A DNA stretch of 64,000 bases from Streptomyces sp. L2 (GCF_004124325.1 NZ_QBDT01000001.1:62001-126000); one strand, 5' to 3'. Shown: positions 6,666-15,462, counted from the stretch's first letter. Numbers and translations: made by a program. The notes: generated by a model not told the origin, from the letters alone.

Positions 6666-8666
6666 TCACCGCCGGACCGCGTCGGTCGGGGACTCGATCC
6701 ACCGGAGCATCTGTTCCATGACGGGGACGGGCAGCGACGGGTGCCCGGCGGTGTCCTGTGCGGTGTCGGTGTCCCGCAGCAGACGGATCAGCACCCCTGC
6801 GGGCAGTCCGGGATGCCGGGCGGCAGCGGCGCGGATGTGCCCGTGCGGGTCGTCGAGCAGTCGTACCGCCGATTCGGGTGCCAGACGGAGGTCGGACGCG
6901 GCCCGGTACCGTACCTCCTCATCGATGTCCCGGCTGAACCGCTCCACCAGCTCGGCCGTCGATTCCGGGTCATCCAGGGCCAGTTGGCGCATCCTCGGGT
7001 TCGGGTCGTCCGCGTGGCGGAGCAGGCCGCGGCGGGGGAAGTTGGGATGGCCGCGGGGGCGGTCCGGGACGCTGAGGCTGCCGGTCCACCACTGCCACAC
7101 CCGGAGCAGCATGTCGGCGGGCGCGTCGTCGCACGACTCGGCGAGGAAGAGCTGGACGACCCGGTCCTCGTCGCGGGCCAGGAGTTCTACGACGTCCGAT
7201 GGCAGGTGGCGGGCTCGGGCGACGCTCCTGCGTACCAGGGGGTGGGTGGAGGCGGCCATGCGGCGCATGGCGCCGGCATCCTCGTGCAGGGCCGTGACCC
7301 ACGTGAGCGGGTGGTGGTGGACGTCCGGGTCGAACGTGATGCGGATGCCGGACCGTTGTTCCTCGGTGAGGTCGCAGCGCCCGGCCACCGCGCAACGGAC
7401 GCTGTCGTCGGGGTCCCGGGCGAGGACCGCGACCAGGTCCGGGTCCAGGTGTGGGTTGCCGGCGAGTGCACTGCGCTCGGCCGGCTCACCGTGGTGGGCC
7501 AGGTGTTCGGCGAGGCCGCGTTCCAGGCGGCAGGTGCGTATCGCGCGGTCTCGGAGTCCGTGGGTGTCGAAGACGGACCGGGGCATCGGCTCGTCCTCGT
7601 GATGTGCGAGCAGCGCCTCGACGCGGACCTCGCGGGAGGGGTCGTTCAGCAGTGCACTGCGTACCGGCGGTTCCAGATGACGCCAGGCTCGTCGGCAGGC
7701 GCTCGCCCGTACGGACGGATCGGCGTCACGGGCCAGGGCGGTGAGGAGCCGGACGGGCAGTCCGGTGAGGCGTACGGTCTCCTCGCGCACCCGGGGCGCG
7801 GGGTCGGCGGCGAGTCGCCCGTACGCGGTGTCGGTGAGCTCGGCGCGCCCGTCCGCCGCGAGCCAAGTGAGAACCCAGCGCCGCCGGTCATCCTGTTCAC
7901 CCAGGATCAGCCGATCCCACTGCTCAGGTGTGAGGTCCGGCTTGGCTTCGGCGAGCAACTGCCGCACCTTCCACTCCGGGTGGACGATGGCCGCTTCGAG
8001 GACCTCGGTGGGCAGGCGACGCCACAGAAGGAGACTCGACCGGCCGAGAAGACGCGCGCGCAGGGCGTCGGGAAGGGCCGGGTTGAGCGCGAGTCCGTCC
8101 GCCCACAGCTGTCCCAGCCTCTTCGAGGGCGCCGGGCCCCGCGACAGCGATGCCCAGGCGGCCGCCCGCTCCGGGGGTCCCTCCTGGGCCGCCGCCCGGG
8201 CGGCTGCCTTCTGCCGCGCCCGCAGGTGGTCCACGACGATCAGCCAGATCTCGTCTTCCTCGGTGGTCGCTCCCAGCACCGTGTTCCCGTCCGTCGAGAG
8301 CGTGACGAACTCCGGCTGCCCGGGACGCTCGCCCAGGACTCCGGCGAGGTCCCACCGGTCGCCGAGTCGTACACGCGTCCAGCGTCTGGGGGCTGGGCCC
8401 GTCCAGTCACCGGCGACGTCGATGAGGAAGACGCCGTCCCCTCCGAGGATCCCGCTGCCGGTCGCGAGGCGGTGCCACTGCGTGTTGACTTCGGCGACCA
8501 AATCGGGGGCGTCTGCCCGCACGCGCACGGTGGGTGTGGTCTCGTACGCGACGATCGGGCGCCACGCGGCTCGGGGCGGCGGGACCTCCCCGGTCCTCCG
8601 GTCGCCGGCGATGTCCAGTCCGGCGCGCCGCAGCAGCTCCGTGAGGTTGTCTCTCCCACCCGTCAT
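6666..8666 (-). CDS. HEAT-repeat (armadillo-like) protein
   Basis: The 666-residue protein is taken to start at ATG 8664-8666 (MTGGRDNLTELLRRAGLD); a second in-frame ATG lies nine bases upstream. Residues 1-190 form a unique alpha/beta region. Residues 190-660 are built of about 14 helical repeats of 30-35 residues with the pattern DPxxxVRxxAA(R)xxxLP, for example DPAPRVREETVR, DPDSVRCAVAG-like and DPHGHIRAAAARHPGLP. These are leucine-rich-variant/HEAT repeats, which make protein-binding solenoids. No catalytic motif was found. Such proteins are common and uncharacterised in Streptomyces. The gene is single and divergent from the PPOX-family gene at 8740. Confidence 0.75.
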   Translation of the reverse strand: MTGGRDNLTELLRRAGLDIAGDRRTGEVPPPRAAWRPIVAYETTPTVRVRADAPDLVAEVNTQWHRLATGSGILGGDGVFLIDVAGDWTGPAPRRWTRVRLGDRWDLAGVLGERPGQPEFVTLSTDGNTVLGATTEEDEIWLIVVDHLRARQKAAARAAAQEGPPERAAAWASLSRGPAPSKRLGQLWADGLALNPALPDALRARLLGRSSLLLWRRLPTEVLEAAIVHPEWKVRQLLAEAKPDLTPEQWDRLILGEQDDRRRWVLTWLAADGRAELTDTAYGRLAADPAPRVREETVRLTGLPVRLLTALARDADPSVRASACRRAWRHLEPPVRSALLNDPSREVRVEALLAHHEDEPMPRSVFDTHGLRDRAIRTCRLERGLAEHLAHHGEPAERSALAGNPHLDPDLVAVLARDPDDSVRCAVAGRCDLTEEQRSGIRITFDPDVHHHPLTWVTALHEDAGAMRRMAASTHPLVRRSVARARHLPSDVVELLARDEDRVVQLFLAESCDDAPADMLLRVWQWWTGSLSVPDRPRGHPNFPRRGLLRHADDPNPRMRQLALDDPESTAELVERFSRDIDEEVRYRAASDLRLAPESAVRLLDDPHGHIRAAAARHPGLPAGVLIRLLRDTDTAQDTAGHPSLPVPVMEQMLRWIESPTDAVRR

Positions 8667-8739
8667 GGATGTCATCCTGCCCGAGCCCGGGCTGGGTTCC
8701 TGTACGGCGGTTCGTGGCGGCTGCTGCGAGGATGTGGGG

Positions 8740-9195
8740 ATGGCGACGTGGCAGCGGTTCGAAGCGGAGGCGGCCTGGTTGGCCGCGGAGGTGCGCGCAC
8801 GGTTCGAGGCACATGAGACCCACGTCCTCGCGACCCTTCGCAAGGACGGCTCGCCCCGGGTGAGTGGCAGCGAGGTGGATTTCAGGGGAGCCGAGCTGAC
8901 GTTCGGCTCGATGCTCGGCGCGGTGAAGGCGCGTGACCTTCGGCGTGACGGGCGGTGTGCGATTCACGCTCATCCCGGTGAAGGTGACGCCAAGGTCGCG
9001 GGATCGGCCGTCGAGGTCGTCGACCCCGCGGAGAAGCGGGCCATGACCACCGGCACAGAACCGCCCGGTGACTTCCATGCCTTCCGTCTCGACCTCACGG
9101 AGGCCGTCCTCACCACGGTGGACCAGGAGGAACAGCTGCTGGTGATTCACCTCTGGCGGCCCGGCCAAGCGGTGAAGGTGATCAAACGGCGTTGA
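8740..9195 (+). CDS. Pyridoxamine 5'-phosphate oxidase-family protein
   Basis: The 151-residue protein starts at ATG 8740 (MATWQRFEAEA). The split-barrel fold of the PPOX/F420-binding family is recognisable in HVLATLRKDGSPRVSGSEVDF, TFGSMLGAVKARDLRRDGRCAIHAH and the later beta strands. Members bind FMN or F420 and reduce or oxidise small molecules, and many have unknown substrates. A TGGR start-like ORF upstream is a shadow of the HEAT gene. It converges with the maleylpyruvate isomerase-like gene, and a G-rich hairpin spans both stops. Which cofactor it binds cannot be settled here. Confidence 0.8.
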   Translation: MATWQRFEAEAAWLAAEVRARFEAHETHVLATLRKDGSPRVSGSEVDFRGAELTFGSMLGAVKARDLRRDGRCAIHAHPGEGDAKVAGSAVEVVDPAEKRAMTTGTEPPGDFHAFRLDLTEAVLTTVDQEEQLLVIHLWRPGQAVKVIKRR

Positions 9196-9241
9196 GGGGG
9201 GGGTGGCGGCCTTGGCGGTCGTCCAACCGCGGCCCCCCTCA
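9193..9241. terminator. Bidirectional hairpin between convergent genes
   Basis: TGAGGGGGG (9193-9201, including the stop codon) pairs perfectly with CCCCCCTCA (9233-9241, covering the stop of the opposite gene), and further GCGG/CCGC pairing is possible inside. The position between two convergent stops fits a shared terminator. There is no U-tract, as is usual in Streptomyces. Confidence 0.5.
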
Positions 9242-9898
9242 CGGCCGGGGGGTGCCGTCCCAGCGCCAGGTGGTCGGGCGGGGGTGTCCGGGCAGGTCGG
9301 CTCGGCCGGTTGCCCAGAGGAGGGTGCGCCAGGCGTCGTCCGTGGACGGCGGTGCGTCGGGGAACAGGCGGGTGAGTACGCGCGAGCAGAGGTCCTCGGG
9401 CGGGGTCCATGGGAGGTCGAGCCCCTGTGCCAGGTCGTGCGTGTGCACCAGGGTCTCCACGATCCCCATCGCGGCGAAGCCCTCGGGGTCCGAGACGCCG
9501 AAGACGTGGTGGGCGCGGGTCCGCGGCGGGGTCGTGCGCACCATGGCGACCAGCAGCGCACCGCTCGCTTCCAGGACCTGGAGCAGACCGGCCGGGCCCG
9601 CCTCGCGGTTGGCGTGAATGACGTTCGACGGGCCGCCCGGCCTCCGGCTCCACCACAGGAAGGGCACCTCGTCACCCGAGGGCGGTGGTGTGGGGCCGAG
9701 CTGCGCGGCGTAGGCGAAGAGGTCGTCGCTGAGGTGCTCGACGGTTTCCCAGCAGTCCCATTCCAGGGAACCGGCCTTGCTTTCCCAGGCCGTGGGAGGC
9801 GCCTCGCGGAGAGTTGTCACGGCGAGCCGCACGGCGAGGCCGAGATCGTCGGCGGTGACGCGGGGCCGGGAGACATGGGTATCGGCTGATCGGGACAT
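9239..9898 (-). CDS. Maleylpyruvate isomerase/DinB-like metal-binding protein
   Basis: The 219-residue protein is taken to start at ATG 9898 (MSRSADTHVSRPRV); 23 more in-frame codons upstream lack a ribosome site. The N-terminal four-helix bundle shows WDCWETVEHLSDDLFAYAAQL and later ETLVHTHDLAQGL. Their His residues correspond to the metal ligands of mycothiol-dependent maleylpyruvate isomerases and DinB-like proteins. Such proteins use mycothiol as thiol cofactor, which fits an actinomycete. Substrate is unknown. It stands alone, convergent with the PPOX gene. Confidence 0.75.
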   Translation of the reverse strand: MSRSADTHVSRPRVTADDLGLAVRLAVTTLREAPPTAWESKAGSLEWDCWETVEHLSDDLFAYAAQLGPTPPPSGDEVPFLWWSRRPGGPSNVIHANREAGPAGLLQVLEASGALLVAMVRTTPPRTRAHHVFGVSDPEGFAAMGIVETLVHTHDLAQGLDLPWTPPEDLCSRVLTRLFPDAPPSTDDAWRTLLWATGRADLPGHPRPTTWRWDGTPRP

Positions 9899-10292
9899 GG
9901 CAGGACCGTACCGCGCCCGGACTTGAAAACCCGACCGCGTGATCAATGGCCCCCGCCCTCGGCCCACTTGGGCGCGGGGCCCGGCACGAAGAGGCTCAGG
10001 CGGTACGTGGATCCCGCTGCCCTGGCATCGCCGGGCCGTAGAGCGCGGGTGGTGCGCTCAGCCCACGTGTGCTCAGCTCGCATGCGTGAGGTCGTGCCCC
10101 CGGCACGCTCGGCGTTTCGGCCACCGTCGCCGTAGCGGTCGGCCCTTGCGGGGCAGGGGTCGATGCAGGCCGCATATTCCGGCGCGCCGTGAATCGCGGG
10201 GTGGTCGACGCGACCGAAATACATGTGTTCGAAGCCTCGGTTGGCTCGTTGAACGGCGTGAATCAGCCGTGCGACCGTCAAGGGGGACCGCG
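9899..10292. other. Intergenic region upstream of the tiny-ORF/ABC unit
   Basis: No convincing gene was found in these 394 bases. A minus-strand reading frame (9943-10323) gives a His/Tyr-containing stretch HMYFGRVDHPAIHGAPEY but has Arg/Gly-rich ends and no ribosome site. The part from 10165 to 10265 is less GC-rich than the surroundings, with ATATTC and AATACATGT, and probably holds the promoter of the following unit. No clean -35/-10 pair stands out. Confidence 0.4.
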
Positions 10293-10373
10293 TTGACTTC
10301 GGCCACCGCAGCAGTACCAGCAACAGGAACAGTGACGCTCGATGAACTGCCCGCGCCGGGAGGTGACCGGTGA
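10293..10373 (+). CDS. Tiny ORF (26 aa) coupled to the ABC transporter gene; candidate leader or precursor peptide
   Basis: A TTG at 10293 is preceded by AAGGGGGA (10280-10287) at a spacing of five bases, one of the best ribosome sites in this region. It reads MTSATAAVPATGTVTL then DELPAPGGDR and stops at TGA 10371-10373. The stop overlaps the GTG start of the ABC transporter (10370), a GTGA coupling. The peptide has no Cys and no transmembrane segment; its first half is Ala/Thr/Val and its C-terminus is acidic and Pro/Gly-rich. It could be a translational leader that loads ribosomes onto the transporter gene, or a precursor peptide exported by it. No modifying enzyme lies beside it. The coding call rests on the ribosome site and the coupling. 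Confidence 0.5.
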   Translation: MTSATAAVPATGTVTLDELPAPGGDR

Positions 10374-12358
10374 AGCGGTTCTTCGGGCGGGTGCGGATGG
10401 CCGAGCCGGCGGTCTCCGACGCCGAGCAGGAGCTCTTCGGCGGCCCCCTGCGCTACGACCTCGGCTGGTCGGAGCACGAGCATGCGCGGCTCGATCAGAC
10501 GATGCTGTCGGCGCTGCGTTCCATGCCCGGCCTGGTCGGGGCGACGTTGCGCATGGCGTGGCAGGCGGACCGCCGTGCGCTGCTCACGGTCGCCCTCAGT
10601 GAGATCGGGCAGGGGGCCGCCGCGGCCGTCGGGTTGCTCGCGGTCAACGCCGTCATGCACGCGCTGCTCGGCGCGGGCGCCCCCGGGGAGCGGCTGCAGG
10701 CGGTGCTGCCCGGTGTACTCGCGGGCGCCGGGGCGGCCGTGGTCAACTCGGGGCTGGCCGGCTGGTCCACCTCGCGGGCGGGCCGGCTGGAACCGCTGGT
10801 GGAGCGGATCGCCACGACCCAGTACCTCGCGGCCGCCGCGTCGGTGGAGCTGGAGGCCATCGAGGACCCCGAGTTCCGGCGGCTGATCGACGTGGCCCAG
10901 TACGGCGCCGCATCCGCCCGCCGCATGATCAGCGCGTGCGTGGCCGCCCTGAACGGGACCATCTCGCTGATCTCCACGGCCGGCGTGCTCACCATCCTCC
11001 ACCCGGCGCTCCTGCCGATGCTCATCCTGATCGCGGCACCGCGCGGGTGGGGTGCGATGCGGGTGGCGCAGGAGCGGTACGTGTCGGTGATGAGCTGGGT
11101 CGAGCACGTGCGGGCCAGCCGTCTCATCGGCAACCTGCTCACCGAACGGACGGCCGCGCAGGAAGTGCGCGTCCACGCCGTCGGGCCGTTCCTGCTCAGC
11201 CGCTACGAGCGGATGGCCGAGAGCGCCGAGGCCGAGCAGGAGCGGCTGGCCGCCGGCAAGGCCGTCACCGAGTGGGCGGCCGCCGCGCTGTCCGGCCTCG
11301 CCATGGCGGCGACGTACGCGACCATGTTCGTGCTGATCAGAAGCGGGCACATGAGTCTGGCCGTGGCGGGGACCGCCGTCGTCGCCGTCCGGTCGGGGTC
11401 GGCGAGTCTGGGCGCGCTGGTGATGAACGTGAACCAGCTGCACGAGGAGTCCCTCTACGTCCGCGACCACGCCCGGTTCCTGGACGAGGCCGCGCGCCGC
11501 ACCATCCCCGGCGGGGGCGCGCCGGTACCGGCCCGGGTGAAGCAGGTGGCCCTCGACCGGGTCGGCTACCGCTACCCGGACCGGGAGACACCCGCCCTCG
11601 ACGGGGTGTCCCTCACGCTGCCGATGGGTTCGGTCACGGCGGTGGTCGGCGAGAACGGGTCCGGCAAGAGCACGCTGATGAAGGTGTTGTCGGGGCTGCT
11701 GCTGCCGCAGAGCGGCCGTGTGCTGTGGGGTGACGCCGATGTCGCTTCCCTGGACCGCTCCGAGGTCTTCGACCGCGTCGCCCTGCTCACCCAGGACTTC
11801 CAGCGCTGGCCCGTGACGGCCGCGCTGAACATCCGGATCGGGCGGCCCGGCCGGGAGGCCGGGCCGGAGGAACTGCAGCCGTCCGTGGACTACGCGGGTG
11901 CCGGGCCGGTCGTCGCGCGGCTGCCCGAGGGGCTGCGGAGTCTGCTGGCCCGGATGTTCCGCGGCGCCAGCGAACTCTCCGGCGGCGAGTGGCAGAAGAT
12001 CGGGCTCGCCCGGACGCACTGGCGCAGCTCCACCTCGGACGCCGACGGCGTGCTCATCGTGGACGAGCCCACGTCCGCCCTCGATCCGGAGGCCGAGATC
12101 GCCGCCTTCGACCGCATCCGCCGGCTGGCCTCCCCCGGCCGGGCCGTCGTCCTGGTCACCCACCGCATGTCCGGCGTCCGGCACGCCGACCACATCTACG
12201 TCCTGCACCAGGGGCGGCTCGTCGAGCACGGCAGCCACGGCGAACTCATGGCCGCCCGGGGCCGTTACGCCTCGATGTTCGACGCTCAGGCCGCCCAGTA
12301 CGCCCCTTCCGGGACCGTCCCCCGCCCCGGCTCCCCCACGGTCGTGGACCCGGCGTGA
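10370..12358 (+). CDS. ABC transporter, fused membrane and ATPase domains (exporter type)
   Basis: The 662-residue half-transporter has an exporter-type membrane domain at about residues 60-370 with roughly six spans. An ATPase domain follows from about 390, with Walker A GENGSGKST, signature LSGGEWQKIGLAR, Walker B VLIVDEPTSALD and switch His in VTHRMS. It would act as a homodimer pumping a peptide or lipid-like substrate outward. There is no N-terminal C39 peptidase, so it would not itself trim a leader peptide. Translation is coupled to the tiny ORF at 10293 by a GTGA overlap. The architecture is that of ABC proteins often found in RiPP and lipid export loci. Confidence 0.9.
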   Translation: MKRFFGRVRMAEPAVSDAEQELFGGPLRYDLGWSEHEHARLDQTMLSALRSMPGLVGATLRMAWQADRRALLTVALSEIGQGAAAAVGLLAVNAVMHALLGAGAPGERLQAVLPGVLAGAGAAVVNSGLAGWSTSRAGRLEPLVERIATTQYLAAAASVELEAIEDPEFRRLIDVAQYGAASARRMISACVAALNGTISLISTAGVLTILHPALLPMLILIAAPRGWGAMRVAQERYVSVMSWVEHVRASRLIGNLLTERTAAQEVRVHAVGPFLLSRYERMAESAEAEQERLAAGKAVTEWAAAALSGLAMAATYATMFVLIRSGHMSLAVAGTAVVAVRSGSASLGALVMNVNQLHEESLYVRDHARFLDEAARRTIPGGGAPVPARVKQVALDRVGYRYPDRETPALDGVSLTLPMGSVTAVVGENGSGKSTLMKVLSGLLLPQSGRVLWGDADVASLDRSEVFDRVALLTQDFQRWPVTAALNIRIGRPGREAGPEELQPSVDYAGAGPVVARLPEGLRSLLARMFRGASELSGGEWQKIGLARTHWRSSTSDADGVLIVDEPTSALDPEAEIAAFDRIRRLASPGRAVVLVTHRMSGVRHADHIYVLHQGRLVEHGSHGELMAARGRYASMFDAQAAQYAPSGTVPRPGSPTVVDPA

Positions 12359-12410
12359 CCTGTCCGTCCACGCGGCCGGCAGGAGAGCGCCCGGGTGCCG
12401 GGGGAAGGGG

Positions 12411-13751
12411 TCAGGCCGGCTCGGGTCGCGGGATCGGCTGGGGTGCCGGTGCGGTCCCCGGCTCCCAGAGCCTGGTGGTGCGCGTGTAGCCGTAGATCAC
12501 CGAGGCCATGGCGAGGAGGAGAAGTGGCCCGAACAGCCAGGGGTGTTCGGCCATGCGCAGCGGGAAGAAGCGGTACGACAACAGGAGGGCGGTGAAGACG
12601 GCCGTGCCGTGGGCGACCAGGCGGAGCCCCGGCCGGTCCCAGTCGCGGGCGTGGGCGCGCAGTGCCGTTTCGACGGTGAGCGCGAAGACGACGCCGGCGA
12701 CGAGATCCACGCCGTAGTGGTAGCCGAATCCCAGGGTCGCGGTGAGGGTGGCCACGAGCCAGAAGGCGCCGGCGAAGCGCAGGAACCTCGGGCCCTTGCG
12801 GGAGTGGATGAAGATGGTCGTCGCCCAGGCCGTGTGCAGGCTGGGCATGCAGTTGCGCGGGGTCATCCCGTCGAATCGCATCGGGTGCGGAGCGTGCACC
12901 GGAGTCGGTGTGTGCGGCCAGAGGGCGGCCATCGCCCAGTGTCCGCCGTCCGCGCCGAAGGCGAAGACCGGACCGACCACCGGGAAGACCATGTAGACGG
13001 CCGGGCCGAGGACGCCGATCGCCAGGAAGGTGCGGACCAGGTGGTGGCGGGGGAAGCGGCGCTCGTCGGCGACGTTGCGCAGCTGGTACAGCGCTACGAC
13101 GACCGCGGCGACGGCGAGCTGGATGTAGACGTAGTCGAGGAGGTGTGAGCCGACGGGGCCGGAGGCGTTCACCAGGCGGCCCACCAGCCAGGACGGGTTG
13201 CCCAGGGCGTGGTCGGCGGTCGCGGTGTACTGGTCGAGCACCGAGGGGCGGGTCTTGGAGGTGATCAGCAGCCAGGTGTCGCCGGTCTTGCGGCCGGCGA
13301 CGAGGAGGAGTCCGAGTCCGACGCCCTTGAGGAGCAGGACGCGTTCGGGTCCCGTGCGGCGGGTCACGGCTATGACGCCGTAGCCGAGCATCACCCACAG
13401 CGCGCCGTTGCCGAAGGGGTGGCCGTCGGTCACGGTGATGCCGGCCGCCCACCGGACGAGAATGATGGTGACGTCGATCCCGATCGCGGTACCGGCGGCG
13501 ATGAGCCGTTCACGCCAGGTGAGAACCACCATCATCAGCGCCAGGCTGGCATAGAGCAGAAAGCCGGACTTGGGCGGGAACACCACCTCTCGCGCCTGCT
13601 CCGTGATCGGTCCCGGCATTCCGTAGTGGCGCGCGGCGAGTTCCAGCGCGATCAGGAATCCGAGGACCACGACCCCCGCGGCGGCCCACAGCACCACCCG
13701 CGGTCTGCGCCCCCCGGCGGGCATGACTATGCGGCTTATTCGCGGGAACAC
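12411..13751 (-). CDS. PAP2-superfamily membrane phosphatase/inositolphosphotransferase-like protein
   Basis: The start is placed at GTG 13751 (VFPRISRIVMPAGG) because AGAGGAG lies five bases upstream of it; the frame stays open to a TTG at 13772. The 446-residue protein has about ten membrane spans. The PAP2_3/inositolphosphotransferase motifs are at NCMPSLHTAWATTI and GFGYHYGVDLVAG, which hold the catalytic His-Asp pair. Such proteins dephosphorylate lipid pyrophosphates or transfer phosphoinositol to lipids at the outer face of the membrane. The N-terminal 150 residues add extra spans beyond the core. The gene converges with the ABC transporter and stands alone. Confidence 0.85.
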   Translation of the reverse strand: MFPRISRIVMPAGGRRPRVVLWAAAGVVVLGFLIALELAARHYGMPGPITEQAREVVFPPKSGFLLYASLALMMVVLTWRERLIAAGTAIGIDVTIILVRWAAGITVTDGHPFGNGALWVMLGYGVIAVTRRTGPERVLLLKGVGLGLLLVAGRKTGDTWLLITSKTRPSVLDQYTATADHALGNPSWLVGRLVNASGPVGSHLLDYVYIQLAVAAVVVALYQLRNVADERRFPRHHLVRTFLAIGVLGPAVYMVFPVVGPVFAFGADGGHWAMAALWPHTPTPVHAPHPMRFDGMTPRNCMPSLHTAWATTIFIHSRKGPRFLRFAGAFWLVATLTATLGFGYHYGVDLVAGVVFALTVETALRAHARDWDRPGLRLVAHGTAVFTALLLSYRFFPLRMAEHPWLFGPLLLLAMASVIYGYTRTTRLWEPGTAPAPQPIPRPEPA

Positions 13752-13923
13752 CCGCGCTCCTCTGGTTATCAATTGGTTTGACCGATTTGTCAGTTATTGG
13801 ATGAACAGGTCGCTACTCGTGCCCGACAGTATGGCAAACCGGTCGCGGACCAGGGTGAACACCGGCCCCATGGCATGATTCCTACTCGACAGTAATTCCG
13901 TGTTCCCGACGGGAGGCACCGCC

Positions 13924-14436
13924 GTGGCCCGAGTGTTCACCGTGAGCGGCAGCATCGTCATCGGTGTCTCGCCGGACACCGCCTACCAGGCCGTGAGCCG
14001 TCCCGCCGACATGGGCCGCTGGAGCCCGGAGAACCTGGGCACGACGCCGGATTCGGCCGCCGGCTCGGCGCCGTTGGGCGCCACGTTCGTCGGCCGCAAT
14101 GTGCGGGGCAGGTTCCGGTGGGTGACGCGGTGCACGGTCACGGCGGCCGATCCGGGCAGCCGCTTCGCCTTCCGCGTCCACGCGATCGGGATCCGGCGCC
14201 CCCGCCTGCGGGCGCCGATCGCCACGTGGGAGTACCGCTTCGAGCCGACCGGCGACGGCGGCACGCGCGTGACGGAGATCTGGACGGACGACCGGCGCGC
14301 GTGGCCGGAGTTCGTGGCCAACGCCTTCGACCGGCTCGCGACGTCGGGCCGGACGTTCGCCGTCTTCCAGGCCCGGAACATCGAGACGACCTTGCGCAAC
14401 CTCAAGCGGGAGCTGGAGCGGGAACACGCCGGCTGA
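13924..14436 (+). CDS. SRPBCC-family (START-like) protein
   Basis: The start is placed at GTG 13924 (VARVFTVSGSIVIGVSPDTAYQAVS), six bases after GGGAGG; an earlier in-frame GTG at 13900 has no ribosome site. The 170-residue chain has the helix-grip pattern: a first strand with VSPDTAYQAVSRPADMGRWSPE, a middle beta sheet with RFRWVTRCTVTAADPGSRFAFRV, and a long C-terminal helix NIETTLRNLKRELEREH. This family binds hydrophobic ligands and includes polyketide cyclases and lipid carriers. No partner gene is adjacent in the same direction, so the ligand is unknown. Confidence 0.75.
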   Translation: MARVFTVSGSIVIGVSPDTAYQAVSRPADMGRWSPENLGTTPDSAAGSAPLGATFVGRNVRGRFRWVTRCTVTAADPGSRFAFRVHAIGIRRPRLRAPIATWEYRFEPTGDGGTRVTEIWTDDRRAWPEFVANAFDRLATSGRTFAVFQARNIETTLRNLKRELEREHAG

Positions 14437-14483
14437 GGCGTACGGCGGACCCGGCGGACCGGGCCGCGCCCGTGCCGCGCTCG

Positions 14484-15347
14484 TCAGGCGAGCAGGGTCC
14501 GCCAGTCCTGGGCCGCCGCCCAGTCGGCGAAGGAGTGCCAGCCGACCTCTCGGTGGGCCCGGCGCAGGGCGGCGGTGTCGACGTCGAGGCCAGGGCTGGT
14601 GAAGTAGGCGAACATCGCCGCCAGGTCGGACGAGTGCGCGCGTACGGCGGCGAGGGGTGTCCGCCGGTGCGTGACGGGGCGGCCCGTGGCCCGGGCCAGC
14701 GTCTGTGCGATCTGCTCGGGTGTCAGCACGTCGGAGGCGATGTCGATACGGCGGCCCGTGAACTCGGCCGGGCGCGTGAGGGCCAGGGCGGCGAACGCGC
14801 CGATGTCCTCGGCCGGTATCAGGGCCAGGGGGGTCCCGGGCGGCATGGGCCAGCCGAAGACGTCCTCCCGCAGGCCCTCCAGCGTCCAGTGAGAGGACCA
14901 GTTGTCCATGAAGGCGGCCGGCGCGATGATCGTCCAGGAAACGCCCGACGCCCGCAGGTGGCACTCGATCGCGAACTTGCTGTCGTAGTGCGGGATGCCG
15001 GTCCGGCGGTCGGCGTGGGCGGCCGAGGTGAACACGATGTGGCCGACCCCGGCGGCCACCGCCTCGTCCACCAGGTTCCGGCCCTGGCGGACCTCGGCGG
15101 AGGCGTCCGCCTCGAACGGTGTCGTCACGGCGAACAGGGCGTCCGCGCCGGTGAGCGCGGCGGCGAGGGACGTACGGTCCTCGAAGTCCGCACGATGGAT
15201 TTCCGCGCCGAGGTCCCGCAGCGCGGTGGCGGCGGATGAGGTGGGGCTGCGGGTCAGGGCGCGCACGCGGCGGCCCGCGGCGAGGAGGGCGCGCGCCGTG
15301 GCGCCGCCCTGGGCGCCGGTCGCACCGGCGACAGCGATGACGGACAT
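14484..15347 (-). CDS. NmrA-like NAD(P)-binding reductase
   Basis: The start is ATG 15347 (MSVIAVAGATGAQGG) behind GGAGA; an in-frame ATG 12 bases upstream is less well placed. The 287-residue protein has the NmrA Rossmann motif GATGAQGGATARALL at residues 7-21, with the basic residues after strand 2 that select NADP. It ends in an atypical-SDR C-terminal domain with PAAFMDNWSS and PAEDIGAFAALAL. Atypical SDRs of this type act as quinone reductases or redox sensors. Twin palindromes in the promoter (15373-15417) indicate tight repression, yet no regulator gene lies next to it. Confidence 0.8.
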   Translation of the reverse strand: MSVIAVAGATGAQGGATARALLAAGRRVRALTRSPTSSAATALRDLGAEIHRADFEDRTSLAAALTGADALFAVTTPFEADASAEVRQGRNLVDEAVAAGVGHIVFTSAAHADRRTGIPHYDSKFAIECHLRASGVSWTIIAPAAFMDNWSSHWTLEGLREDVFGWPMPPGTPLALIPAEDIGAFAALALTRPAEFTGRRIDIASDVLTPEQIAQTLARATGRPVTHRRTPLAAVRAHSSDLAAMFAYFTSPGLDVDTAALRRAHREVGWHSFADWAAAQDWRTLLA

Positions 15348-15372
15348 GGAGGTCTCCAACCAAATTGAATTA

Positions 15373-15417
15373 ACTGCGTCACGCAGTAGAGTAGCAACAG
15401 CTCACTGCGTCGCGCAG
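15373..15417. promoter_or_regulatory. Twin palindromic operators upstream of the NmrA-like gene
   Basis: ACTGCGT-C-ACGCAGT (15373-15387) is a perfect 7-bp inverted repeat. CTGCG-TCG-CGCAG (15405-15417) is a second copy with perfect 5-bp arms and near-identical sequence. Their centres lie 31 bp apart, three helical turns, so two dimers could bind one face of the DNA. The pattern resembles HxlR- or TetR-type sites controlling electrophile-responsive reductases. The regulator is not encoded nearby. Confidence 0.65.
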
Positions 15418-15462
15418 GTAATTACGCCGCCGCTGGTCTCCGCACACCTCGCCCTCGTCGGC

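Noticed and set aside
7741..8739. N-terminal extension of the PPOX-family gene (484-residue ORF)
   Set aside because: The first 333 residues are the antisense of the HEAT-repeat gene; the family fold begins at the ATG at 8740.
9943..10323. 126-residue minus-strand ORF in the gap before the ABC transporter
   Set aside because: No ribosome site, no motif, and the ends look like random Arg/Gly/Pro sequence; only a short central part looks protein-like.
13765..13793. Promoter-like CTGACA-N17-GATAAC on the minus strand before the PAP2 gene
   Set aside because: It would place transcription start about seven bases before the GTG, cutting through the good ribosome site, so it is not consistent with the chosen start.
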